Under the pieces are notes generated by a model. It worked only from the letters and a program-made list of their open reading frames with translations, did not search any database and was not told the DNA's origin. From JBKEBQ01 sp047973225 (GTDB lineage: Bacteria > Bacillota_I > Bacilli_A > Erysipelotrichales > Erysipelotrichaceae): 25,311 nucleotides of DNA. The position numbers and the translations under genes were made by a program. The DNA is taken from contig JBKEBQ010000010.1 of NCBI GenBank assembly GCA_047973225.1, positions 1 to 25,311 of the forward strand. Direction: 5' to 3'. This document shows, piece by piece, positions 16,407 through 23,954 of the stretch. Every line of letters begins with the position of its first letter. Positions within the stretch are counted from its first letter, which is position 1.

Positions 16407-17288
16407 ATGGCATTTATTAAAACTTTATCCAAAAATAAAAAATTTCGTTATTTTTTTACATTTATGGCAGTTATACTGTCAGGATTTATGCAAGCCTGTA
16501 TCATTCAAATTTTCATTAAACCTATTAATTTATTACCATCCGGATTTACAGGGGTGGCAATCTTAATCGAAAAAATTTCCACTAATTTTTTGGAATTTTC
16601 ATTTTCTACTTCTTTTGCGATGTTAGCTCTTAATGTTCCTATCGCAATCCTTTGTAGTAAAACCATTAGCAAAAGATTTACCTTTTTTTCTTTATTGCAA
16701 GTATTTAGTTCCTCCTTTTTTTTAAGAACATTGAATTTTTCCACCTTGTTTGATGATATACTACTCAATATCATCTTTGGTGGTTTTTTATATGGAATAA
16801 TGGTTGTAATTTCATTAAAAGCCAATGCATCCACCGGTGGTACTGATTTCATTGCTTTGTTTGTTTCAAATAAAATAAATAAATCAATTTTTAATTATAT
16901 TTTCATTTTTAATTCCATAATATTACTATTTTTTGGAATTCTATTTAATTGGGAAAATGCTGGATATTCCATTTTGTTTCAATTTATTTCGACAAAAACA
17001 ATTGAAACTTTCTATAATCGATATGTTAATATCACCTTGCAAATCACTACAAGTAAAGCGGATGAGGTCATTGATGGCTTAATCAAAAATTATCGTCATG
17101 GCATTTCAAGAGTTGATGGTGTTGGAGGTTATAGCAGCAAATCAATTAGTCTACTACATACCGTTGTATCCGGATATGAGGAACAAGAAATTGTTAGGTT
17201 AATCAAATCTATAGATAAACATGTTGTTATAAATACTTTTAAAACTAAAACTTTCTATGGGAGTTTTTATTTAAAACCTATTGAATAG
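16407..17288 (+). CDS. YitT-family membrane protein
   Basis: This 293-residue protein has an N-terminal membrane domain of five or six helices (about 15-190) with the family's NLLPSGFTGVAIL and NASTGGTD motifs. A cytoplasmic DUF2179 domain follows (about 205-293, with HTVVSGYEEQEIVRLI). The family is widespread in Firmicutes and its transport or sensing role is not settled. It starts 15 bases after the PRD regulator stop with its own AAAAGGAG site, so the two are co-transcribed. The link to a PTS regulator suggests a role in this sugar system, but that is only contextual. The IS-remnant region begins right after its stop. Confidence 0.9.
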   Translation: MAFIKTLSKNKKFRYFFTFMAVILSGFMQACIIQIFIKPINLLPSGFTGVAILIEKISTNFLEFSFSTSFAMLALNVPIAILCSKTISKRFTFFSLLQVFSSSFFLRTLNFSTLFDDILLNIIFGGFLYGIMVVISLKANASTGGTDFIALFVSNKINKSIFNYIFIFNSIILLFFGILFNWENAGYSILFQFISTKTIETFYNRYVNITLQITTSKADEVIDGLIKNYRHGISRVDGVGGYSSKSISLLHTVVSGYEEQEIVRLIKSIDKHVVINTFKTKTFYGSFYLKPIE

Positions 17289-17301
17289 ATATTGAAAAGT
17301 G

Positions 17302-17314
17302 TTAAATAGACTAT
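17302..17314 (+). repeat. 13-bp direct repeat, left copy
   Basis: TTAAATAGACTAT occurs here, 14 bases after the YitT stop, and again at 17912-17924. Together the copies bracket the transposase remnants, like a target-site duplication or a recombination scar. Confidence 0.65.
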
Positions 17315-17342
17315 GCAAGTTCGGGAACTGCAATAGTTTTAT

Positions 17343-17741
17343 TTACAATAAGTTAGATGACATCAAGAGGTTTTCTTCAAATTTTCTTGGTGTCATTTTC
17401 AATTTGGTATGGATGCGTTTATTTGGATAATACTTACTTAAGTACTCTTCAATATGCACTTTCATCTCTGCCATCGTTTTATGTCGATTCAAAATGATTA
17501 ACTCGCGCTTGATGGATCGATGATATGATGCAATCACCGCATTGTCAACCGGTGTTCTTGATTCACTCATGGAATGTTGAATATGATGCTTCTCTAACAA
17601 TACTTGATAGACATACGAGCGATATTGATAGCCGCGATCGGAATGAATGATATCGGGGTGCTTTCCTCGTGTTGTACTATAGGATCTATGACAATTGCTT
17701 TTCTCATATGCTTTTTGATGGCGAAGCCCCGAGGCAGCCAT
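17343..17741 (-). pseudogene. IS3-family orfB C-terminal remnant
   Basis: The open frame shows the second half of an IS3 integrase core: IIHSDRGYQY (second catalytic Asp), then TPVDNAVIASYHRSIKREL and a C-terminal YYPNKRIHTKLKMTP ending. The third catalytic residue, normally Glu in DNAVxES, is Ala here (codon at 17529-17531). Everything before about residue 30 is out of frame, and the first catalytic Asp is missing. It cannot be an active transposase. It points towards the kinase-aldolase gene on the same strand but is unrelated to it. Confidence 0.85.
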
Positions 17742-17779
17742 GATGTCTTAGTCAAACTGACGATTAAAAAGGTTAGCCT

Positions 17780-17846
17780 TAATTTCCGTTTCAATCGTTT
17801 TTGAGATATCCCTTTGTGACATGCCTCTTGCATACACAGCAGATCT
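17780..17846 (-). pseudogene. Probable IS256/Mutator-type transposase fragment
   Basis: A short stretch on the minus strand encodes RSAVYARGMSQRDISKTIE. The pattern YARGMSxRDI is typical of IS256-family transposases and is not expected in IS3 OrfB. It is fused out of context to the IS3 remnant, so one dead element seems to have landed in or recombined with another. The fragment is short, so the call is tentative. Confidence 0.5.
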
Positions 17847-17911
17847 TTTTAAATTATTTGTATTTTTCTTAAAACTTTTGTTTAAAATTTTATCACCAGA
17901 AAACAATGTAA

Positions 17912-17924
17912 TTAAATAGACTAT
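17912..17924 (+). repeat. 13-bp direct repeat, right copy
   Basis: TTAAATAGACTAT is identical to 17302-17314 and in the same orientation. It touches the 3' end of the kinase-aldolase gene, whose stop lies at 17926-17928. Confidence 0.65.
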
Positions 17925-17925
17925 T

Positions 17926-19398
17926 TTATACTTTATTTATATTTTTAAATAATTGAATTTTATTTTCCACCACATCTGTAATTTTATTGAGTGCTGAGAC
18001 TACATTTTCACGATTTGAAATGTTTTCTGGGTTTTGCCCATATAACTTTTTTGATTCTTTATTCCAACTAACAAGCAATTCGGTTCCAACATTAAATTTT
18101 CGAATCCCCAGATCAATAACCTTCCTCACATCATCATCCGCTACACCAGTTCCTCCGTGTATTACTAATGGTATATCTATGACGTTGCGAATCTCCTCCA
18201 ATCTTTTAAAATTAATCTCCGTTTTGGACTTATACTGCCCATGACTAGTTCCAATTGCGACAGCTAATGCGTCAATTCCAGTTTGTTTTACAAATTCGAC
18301 TGCATCATCTGGATCAGTATAACTTGCTTTTTCTTCATGAATAGCATGTCCATCTTCCGTCCCCCCAACAATCCCCAACTCTGCCTCAACACTTACATCA
18401 AACCTTTTTGCATAATCAACGACTCGTTTCGTCCCAAGTATATTATCCTTTAACGACAATGAGGAACCATCAAACATTACTGAACTATATCCAGCATCAA
18501 TTGCTTTTTTTATTTCATAATAATCTTTGGCATGATCAAGATGTAACACTATATTCACTCCATACTTTTCACTAAGAATTTTGCAAACCGCAACTAGATT
18601 GACATGGCCTACATAATTTGCAGTCCCACAACTAGTTTGAATTATGACCGGTGTATGCTTGTTTACAGCACCTTTAACAATAGCTGGTAGCATTTCTAAA
18701 TTGTGAGTGTTAAAGGCCCCTATGGCAATATTTAAATCATTTGCTTCTTGTAATACAGTTTTTAAATTCGTATACATTTTTCCCTCCGTATTTATATTTT
18801 CTATCCAATTCACAACATCTTTAATTATTTTTGAATAATTGACCCGACTAAAGTCTGTCGTGTCGATTTCAATCAGTCTTCCAAGTTGGAATTTATCATA
18901 CCCTCGAGTTGTACACCGTTGATAAAACTCTTTATAAGTTAATAGATCATCTGCTTTATCTCTATCTTCCAATACATCACCTTTGTGATATGTTCTCATA
19001 ATATGACTTAAATGACGTCCTTCGAACAAATCTCTTTTCTTTCTTCTTTCAAATAGAACACCAATGTCACCAACAACGCGTAAGGTTAAAAATTCATATC
19101 CATATTTCTTAGCACAATCCTTTATTTTATATTTCTGTTTTTTACTAAAAGGGTAATCTGAAGCTATTAATTTCTCACTTCGCATTAATTGTTCGAGAAC
19201 TTTAAAGTATATAAACCAACTATTGTTAATCATGATCTCTCGCTCATAGGCATTACTATAACCCACCCGATCTGCCTCTTTTTCTTTTATTGAATCAAAA
19301 CTAATATTTTGAATACTTGGATATTTTTTCTTAATCAAGTTATAAATGTAAGTTTTTCCAGCACCTGGAAATCCTGCTAGTAAAATTATCTTTTTCAT
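17926..19398 (-). CDS. Fused P-loop kinase and class II ketose-bisphosphate aldolase
   Basis: This single frame of 490 residues joins two enzymes. Residues 1-207 are an AAA_33/zeta-like small-molecule kinase with Walker A GFPGAGKT (9-16), ASDYPFS as a likely Walker B region and an Arg-rich lid (RRKKRDLFEGRH). Residues 208-490 are a full-length class II aldolase of the GatY/FbaA type. In aldolase numbering it has Asp81-His82 in HLDHA, VEAELG (130-135), His179 in GTSHG, His207 in VIHGGTG and NVGTE. The start at 19398 follows GTAGGAG. The aldolase Met has its own GGAGGG four bases upstream (18782-18787), so free aldolase may be made as well. As last gene of the PTS operon, it could phosphorylate a ketose phosphate and split the bisphosphate into two trioses. 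Confidence 0.85.
   Translation of the reverse strand: MKKIILLAGFPGAGKTYIYNLIKKKYPSIQNISFDSIKEKEADRVGYSNAYEREIMINNSWFIYFKVLEQLMRSEKLIASDYPFSKKQKYKIKDCAKKYGYEFLTLRVVGDIGVLFERRKKRDLFEGRHLSHIMRTYHKGDVLEDRDKADDLLTYKEFYQRCTTRGYDKFQLGRLIEIDTTDFSRVNYSKIIKDVVNWIENINTEGKMYTNLKTVLQEANDLNIAIGAFNTHNLEMLPAIVKGAVNKHTPVIIQTSCGTANYVGHVNLVAVCKILSEKYGVNIVLHLDHAKDYYEIKKAIDAGYSSVMFDGSSLSLKDNILGTKRVVDYAKRFDVSVEAELGIVGGTEDGHAIHEEKASYTDPDDAVEFVKQTGIDALAVAIGTSHGQYKSKTEINFKRLEEIRNVIDIPLVIHGGTGVADDDVRKVIDLGIRKFNVGTELLVSWNKESKKLYGQNPENISNRENVVSALNKITDVVENKIQLFKNINKV
18782..18787 (-). promoter_or_regulatory. Internal ribosome binding site at the aldolase start
   Basis: GGAGGG lies four bases before an ATG (18775-18777) that is exactly where independent class II aldolases begin. 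It sits inside the kinase-aldolase frame and suggests a second product of 283 residues. Confidence 0.65.
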
Positions 19399-19431
19399 TT
19401 CATCTCCTACATTCAAATAATTCTCTTAGAT

Positions 19432-20217
19432 CTACTCCGTTAACTCGCCACCAACTAAGTTTATTGATTGTCCAGTTAAGTAACTTGAATTATCAGTAAT
19501 TAAGAAAATTGCGGCATTAATAACATCTTGAATTTCAACTAAACGATGCATTGGTATGTTACTTTTGAAATAGGGGAGAACATCCTCTGGAGCCATACCT
19601 CTTTTCTTCGCATAGTCATACTTAAGGGTTTCCCACATCTCTGTTGGAACGATTCCCGGGCAAATTGTGTTCACTCGGATATTATGATCTGCAAACTCCT
19701 TTGCAATTGATTGTGATAAACCTTGTACACCAAATTTACTTGCACAATATATTGTTTGCCACCCACTCGGTTTTTTACCTGATAGCGATGATAGATTTAC
19801 AATTTCGCCTTTTTGATTTTGCAACATATATTTTATTGCCACTTGACAACACAGAAATGTTGCTTTTAAATTAACATCTATAGTTTTATCCCATAAATCT
19901 TCGCCGGAATCTAAAAATGGTGCCATTCTGCTAACTCCCGCTGAATTAATCCAAGTAGTAATATTTCCTAATGACTTTTCAATTTTACTAGCAACATCTT
20001 CAATTTCTTTTTTCTTTGTGACATCTATTTTATAATATATTGCCTTGTTCCCCTGTTTTTGAATCTCTTTTTCTAATTTCTTTCCTTGATTCTCATTTAT
20101 ATCCAAAATAGCTATTTTAGCACCTCTGTTCGCGAAATCAATTGCAAATGCCATTCCCATACCACTAGCCGCTCCTGTGATAACGATAACCTTACCTTCT
20201 AAACGCTCAGTATTCAT
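19432..20217 (-). CDS. Short-chain dehydrogenase/reductase
   Basis: This 261-residue classical SDR has the dinucleotide motif TGAASGMG (14-21), NSAG (91-94), catalytic Ser near 143-144 and YCASK with Tyr157 and Lys161. Asp39 after the second strand favours NAD over NADP. The C-terminal ITDNSSYLTGQSINLVGG is typical. It follows IIB directly, with its ATG right after the IIB stop and GGAG inside IIB. Between a mannose-family PTS and a bisphosphate aldolase, its likely role is oxidation of a polyol phosphate to a ketose phosphate, as sorbitol-6-phosphate dehydrogenase does in L-sorbose operons. The exact substrate is inference. Confidence 0.92.
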   Translation of the reverse strand: MNTERLEGKVIVITGAASGMGMAFAIDFANRGAKIAILDINENQGKKLEKEIQKQGNKAIYYKIDVTKKKEIEDVASKIEKSLGNITTWINSAGVSRMAPFLDSGEDLWDKTIDVNLKATFLCCQVAIKYMLQNQKGEIVNLSSLSGKKPSGWQTIYCASKFGVQGLSQSIAKEFADHNIRVNTICPGIVPTEMWETLKYDYAKKRGMAPEDVLPYFKSNIPMHRLVEIQDVINAAIFLITDNSSYLTGQSINLVGGELTE

Positions 20218-20688
20218 TTATAAATACTCCTCTATATTAATTTGTTTATCTTGTGGCATAACCTGTACGAATACATTTACTTTTTTAGTCAATAATTTCC
20301 TAAACATTTCATTTTCATCTTTACTTGTCGAAATGTTCTTATAAAGTACACTCCTAGATTCTCTAGCACCCATTCCTCCTACATCCACTTCGTCAATTTT
20401 TATTCCATTATCAATTAGATAATTTAACACTTTCGGTTCTTTTACAAGAAGAATTGTTGGCGCATCCAGTCCTTGTTTTAAAAAAGTAACACCATCTTCT
20501 TTGTCAAAAATTCCAATTGCAATTTCTTCTGGTATTGCCATTTCCAAAACCTCAATCATGTATTCATCATGTGCCGTACCATCATCAATAATAACTACTT
20601 GTTCTGCTTTTTTATTTTTAATCCACGCGGTCATAACCTGACCATGAATTAAACGATCATCAATTCTTGTTAATACTAAGTTTTGCAC
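20218..20688 (-). CDS. PTS mannose/fructose/sorbose-family IIB component
   Basis: This 156-residue IIB has the phospho-histidine at residue 15 in TRIDDRLIHGQV. I place the start at a GTG (20686-20688) preceded by AAAGGAGG, which gives the usual N-terminus; an ATG 15 codons upstream would add a lysine-rich leader. With this start the gene overlaps the IIA gene by 29 bases in another frame, so translation is probably coupled. It takes phosphate from the IIA histidine and passes it to the sugar at the IIC-IID membrane complex. Confidence 0.9.
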   Translation of the reverse strand: MQNLVLTRIDDRLIHGQVMTAWIKNKKAEQVVIIDDGTAHDEYMIEVLEMAIPEEIAIGIFDKEDGVTFLKQGLDAPTILLVKEPKVLNYLIDNGIKIDEVDVGGMGARESRSVLYKNISTSKDENEMFRKLLTKKVNVFVQVMPQDKQINIEEYL

Positions 20689-21097
20689 GTTGTTTTTTTC
20701 CTCCTTTTTTAAAATCTTCTCCTTTAATTCCACAATGCTCAGGTGAACTATGTTTTGCTACTAACTCTGAGATTGTTTTTTTACTTTCATACTCAAAAAC
20801 TAAACTCAATAACATTGGCAAATTCATTCCAGAAACTAATCCAAAATTAAAATCCTTTGCCAAGTAAACGGCACTTTGATAAGGTGTTCCACCTGCAATG
20901 TCTGATAAAACTAATATATTGTTTTCTTTTGGAATTATTTCCAATTTTTCTTTAAGTTTTTTTCTAAATGATTCTGGAGTCATCCCTGGCAGCAAGGATG
21001 CTGTCTGTACACCAAAATCATCTCCTGCTACCATTTTTAAACTATCTAATAAACCGTTGCATAGTCCGCCGTGGCTGATTAAAATTATTTTTAACAT
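20660..21097 (-). CDS. PTS mannose/fructose/sorbose-family IIA component
   Basis: This 145-residue IIA protein has the phosphorylated His9 in LISHGGLCNG and the family motif SDIAGGTPYQSA (about 95-106). It receives phosphate from HPr. IIA and IIB are separate genes here, while they are often fused in mannose transporters; the membrane subunits are fused instead. It starts six bases after the IIC-IID stop with only a weak purine stretch, which suggests coupling to the gene before it. Confidence 0.92.
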   Translation of the reverse strand: MLKIILISHGGLCNGLLDSLKMVAGDDFGVQTASLLPGMTPESFRKKLKEKLEIIPKENNILVLSDIAGGTPYQSAVYLAKDFNFGLVSGMNLPMLLSLVFEYESKKTISELVAKHSSPEHCGIKGEDFKKGGKKQRAKLSINKN

Positions 21098-21103
21098 ACA
21101 TTT

Positions 21104-22759
21104 CTATCCATTATATCTTAAAATCCTAAGATAAAAGCAAGCAATTCCTACAATGAATATTGCAATAATAATCCAAATTGTATTCACCTTTTTGCGTAAC
21201 ATCCACCAAACGGCCAATGTAATTCCTAGTGGTATTAGTCCTGGAACCAGTGCATCCAACACATCTTGAATTGCTGTAGTGCCTTCTCCAACTTTGATTT
21301 CTAGTGGCGTATACACAGTCACTCGTGTCGCTGCCATTGCACCTACAACCATTAATCCGACAATACTAAATGAATTAATTATTTTATCTATTGTCCCGTT
21401 TTTTAAAATTTTTAATAATGATGTTTTCCCTTGTTTATATCCTGTATTAAACATGATATATCCACATCCAAAGATAAGAATTTCGAACACTGCAAACGAT
21501 AAAATAGGCCCCAAATAACTTCCTTCCAATGCCATTGAACACCCAATTCCAAATAGAATTGGGAATAAAATACCTTGCATTATAGTATCCCCAATACCGG
21601 CAACTGGACCCATTAGACCTGTTCGAACAGCATTAATATCTTCAGGTTCTATATCTTCTCCATTAGCACGAGCCTCTTCCATGGAACATGCAATACCATT
21701 TATAATTGGTCCAATTGTAAACACTTCCGAATTATAGAATACCATATACTTCTTTAGCTCTGCTGCTTGCTTTTCTTTTGAATCATACAGTTCCCGAATA
21801 GGTGTAATCATCAAGTTTGCAGCACCAAGCGCTTGAAGTCTTTCATAGTTATAGCATGCCTCTGTACTTGTAGTCCAAAGCCAAGTTTTTATAAGTGTGG
21901 ACTTTGATAATCTCTTTGAATACTGTGACCCATCAAATGTAAATGATGAATCTACTTCGGTAACAGCAATGGTTTCCTTTGTTTTATCCAAACTTAAACG
22001 CTTTACTTTTTTCTTTTTTTCAGTAGCTTCATCATCTTTGCTATTTAAATACATCACAACTGCAATAAATGCGGAGAAAATTGAAATCGCCATGAGTCCT
22101 AACCCTGTATATACAGAAATAAAAAATCCTCCAAAAAACCATGGAATTAATTTCTTTTTTCCTAAATAATTTAACAACATTGCAATTCCTAATGCTGGCA
22201 TAATTCCTCCAACTACTTGTAGGGCACTAATTACGTTTTCCGGCACTGCTTCAATTAACTCTTCTGCCCATCCGCTGCCTGAATAAACTAATAAAAATGC
22301 TGGAATTCCATATAAAATAAATGCCATGCAAAAACTTGGTACAAAGTTCATTAAACGAACACCTTTTAAGTTGTTTTTTTCTAAAAATTTATCTGCTTGA
22401 TGAATCCATGCTGCGTTGACTGTCATATATACTTGGTTCAGCAATAAGCCAAACATACTGAACGGAATTGCGAAAGTCACTGCCATAGCTGATTCTGCAC
22501 CTGATAAAATTGTCATTGCACTGCCAAAAACACCAGCTACAATAGTATTACTTGGCATTGTTCCCCCCGCTGAAATCCATCCTAAGTATATTAATTGAAT
22601 ATTTGCTCCTGCTAACATACCTGTCATTGGGTCCCCCATAAAAACACCAACTAATGTACCTGTTGTTAAAGGGTATACTAAACATTTTGTAATCGGTCCA
22701 AAGAACCACCATTGTCCCATTGTAGCTAATAATGATACTAACACAGCTGAAATAACCAT
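21104..22759 (-). CDS. Fused PTS mannose-family IIC-IID permease
   Basis: Both membrane subunits of a mannose-class PTS lie in one 551-residue frame. Residues 1-241 are IIC (GPITKCLVYPLTTG, MGDPMTGMLAGANIQLIYLG). A charged, lysine-rich linker spans about 241-283. Residues 284-551 are IID, with ACYNYERLQALG (301-312) and GLMGPVAGIGDTI. They are normally separate genes (manY and manZ, sorA and sorM). There is no sign of frameshift. The start at 22759 has an AAGGAGGAG site. The fusion fixes the IIC to IID ratio at one to one. The linker would need to lie on the side that suits both domains. Confidence 0.92.
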   Translation of the reverse strand: MVISAVLVSLLATMGQWWFFGPITKCLVYPLTTGTLVGVFMGDPMTGMLAGANIQLIYLGWISAGGTMPSNTIVAGVFGSAMTILSGAESAMAVTFAIPFSMFGLLLNQVYMTVNAAWIHQADKFLEKNNLKGVRLMNFVPSFCMAFILYGIPAFLLVYSGSGWAEELIEAVPENVISALQVVGGIMPALGIAMLLNYLGKKKLIPWFFGGFFISVYTGLGLMAISIFSAFIAVVMYLNSKDDEATEKKKKVKRLSLDKTKETIAVTEVDSSFTFDGSQYSKRLSKSTLIKTWLWTTSTEACYNYERLQALGAANLMITPIRELYDSKEKQAAELKKYMVFYNSEVFTIGPIINGIACSMEEARANGEDIEPEDINAVRTGLMGPVAGIGDTIMQGILFPILFGIGCSMALEGSYLGPILSFAVFEILIFGCGYIMFNTGYKQGKTSLLKILKNGTIDKIINSFSIVGLMVVGAMAATRVTVYTPLEIKVGEGTTAIQDVLDALVPGLIPLGITLAVWWMLRKKVNTIWIIIAIFIVGIACFYLRILRYNG

Positions 22760-22799
22760 ATATAATTCTCCTCCTTATAACAAATTTAATTAATTATTT

Positions 22800-23804
22800 C
22801 TATTTAATACCCGAAAGACGAACCATAACTTTTCCCTTTCGCGCATTATTTAATGTTTTAAACTCTTCTTTCATTTCGTACAAGTCAAATTCCGCACTTA
22901 TAATTGACTTTGTATCAATTCGTCCAGATGCTAATAAATCAATTGCCCTTTTTGTGACAAGTGGATTTAAGTATGATGTAAAAATTCTAAGTTCCTTAGT
23001 ATACGCTTCAAATTGATTAAACTCAATTTTTTCTTTCTCATTTCCTAATCCAAAAAGTAATACCTTAGAATTTTTACCAGCAATTTCAATCGACTGTTCC
23101 ATCGTTTTCTTTAAACCTATACACTCTATAACATAGTCGATATTTATAGCGTTACTACGTTTCACAATTTCCATATCATCCACTACCTCATCTGCTCCTA
23201 ATTTCAGTGCAATTTCTTTTTTTGCAATTTCTTTTTCAACAACAATTATTTGATGAGGACCCGTTAAATTAATCAACTGCAGCATTAAGCTTCCCACTGC
23301 ACCCAATCCATAGAGCACAACGGTTTTCCCTGATTTTATTTCTAATAAATCCATACCATGAATTGCACAAGATAATGGTTCTGCAAAAGCTGCACTTTCC
23401 AAATCTAAGTTATCTGGAACATGATACACATTGGCTTCCGGAGGATACACATACTCAGCAAAGCCCTTTGCAACACCATGTCGATCGATGCAAAAATTTG
23501 GCAAACCTTCTTGACACCACGAACACTTTCCACAGCCAAAGCTTGGATTACATACTACTCGATCCCCAATTTGATAATCTTTTGCGTCTGGTCCTACTTC
23601 CACCACAACACCCGAACATTCATGCCCTAAAATAATTGGCGGTTTCACTACACTCGCTCCATTTTTACCTTGGTATTTATGGATGTCTGTTCCACATAGC
23701 CCACACCAAGCAACTTTAATTTTTACCTCATCATTCACTGGGTCGCGATCGGATATGTCTTGTACTTCATAAGTGAAATCCCCTAAATACATACCTGCTT
23801 TCAT
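22800..23804 (-). CDS. Zinc-dependent medium-chain alcohol/polyol dehydrogenase
   Basis: This 334-residue MDR enzyme has catalytic zinc ligands Cys37 (CGLCGTD) and His61-Glu62 (GHE), four structural-zinc cysteines at 91, 94, 97 and 105, and the NAD site GLGAVG (166-171). It belongs with sorbitol, threonine and galactitol-phosphate type dehydrogenases. It is the first gene of the operon, with AAAGGAGG upstream and a promoter at 23839-23867. Next to a mannose-family PTS and an SDR it matches the gene content of L-sorbose systems, where an MDR acts as L-sorbose-1-phosphate reductase. Oxidation of another polyol phosphate is equally possible. Confidence 0.9.
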   Translation of the reverse strand: MKAGMYLGDFTYEVQDISDRDPVNDEVKIKVAWCGLCGTDIHKYQGKNGASVVKPPIILGHECSGVVVEVGPDAKDYQIGDRVVCNPSFGCGKCSWCQEGLPNFCIDRHGVAKGFAEYVYPPEANVYHVPDNLDLESAAFAEPLSCAIHGMDLLEIKSGKTVVLYGLGAVGSLMLQLINLTGPHQIIVVEKEIAKKEIALKLGADEVVDDMEIVKRSNAINIDYVIECIGLKKTMEQSIEIAGKNSKVLLFGLGNEKEKIEFNQFEAYTKELRIFTSYLNPLVTKRAIDLLASGRIDTKSIISAEFDLYEMKEEFKTLNNARKGKVMVRLSGIK

Positions 23805-23833
23805 TGAACACCTCCTTTCACAAGTTTATTGCA

Positions 23834-23850
23834 ACATAATTGTATTATGT
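23834..23850. promoter_or_regulatory. Palindromic operator candidate over the operon -10 box
   Basis: ACATAAT-TGT-ATTATGT is a perfect inverted repeat with a three-base centre. It contains the predicted minus-strand -10 box (TACAAT), so a bound repressor, most simply the divergent RpiR protein, would block the dehydrogenase-PTS operon. Confidence 0.55.
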
Positions 23851-23867
23851 GCGACTAGAGTAAACAA
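23839..23867 (-). promoter_or_regulatory. Promoter of the mannose-family PTS operon
   Basis: On the minus strand, TTGTTT (23862-23867) and TACAAT (23839-23844) are exactly 17 bases apart, with a purine-rich ribosome binding site and start codon downstream. Confidence 0.6.
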
Positions 23868-23870
23868 TAC

Positions 23871-23896
23871 GTAAAGATCACATTGGAAATCTTTAC
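23871..23896. promoter_or_regulatory. Second inverted repeat in the divergent region
   Basis: GTAAAGAT (23871-23878) and ATCTTTAC (23889-23896) are perfect eight-base inverted arms with a ten-base centre. The spacing centre to centre suits a dimer on one DNA face. It overlaps the -35 box of the RpiR gene and lies just upstream of the operon -35 box, so it may be the RpiR site proper. Confidence 0.5.
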
Positions 23897-23920
23897 AAAC
23901 CTTTTTATCTCGTTTATCAT
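23892..23920 (+). promoter_or_regulatory. Promoter of the RpiR gene
   Basis: TTTACA (23892-23897) and TATCAT (23915-23920) are 17 bases apart. The -35 box overlaps the right arm of the inverted repeat ending at 23896, which suggests autoregulation. Confidence 0.5.
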
Positions 23921-23954
23921 TATAAATATAAAATTCTAAAAGGAGTTAATTTTC

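Noticed and set aside
17289..17345. A terminator after YitT (GCAAGTTCGGGAACTGC followed by TTTT)
   Set aside because: The stem is only about five bp with a two-base loop or a bulge, so it was not convincing enough to list.
20689..20733. The upstream ATG start for the mannose-family IIB
   Set aside because: It adds a lysine-rich 15-residue leader absent from the family. A GTG with a strong AAAGGAGG site gives the normal N-terminus.
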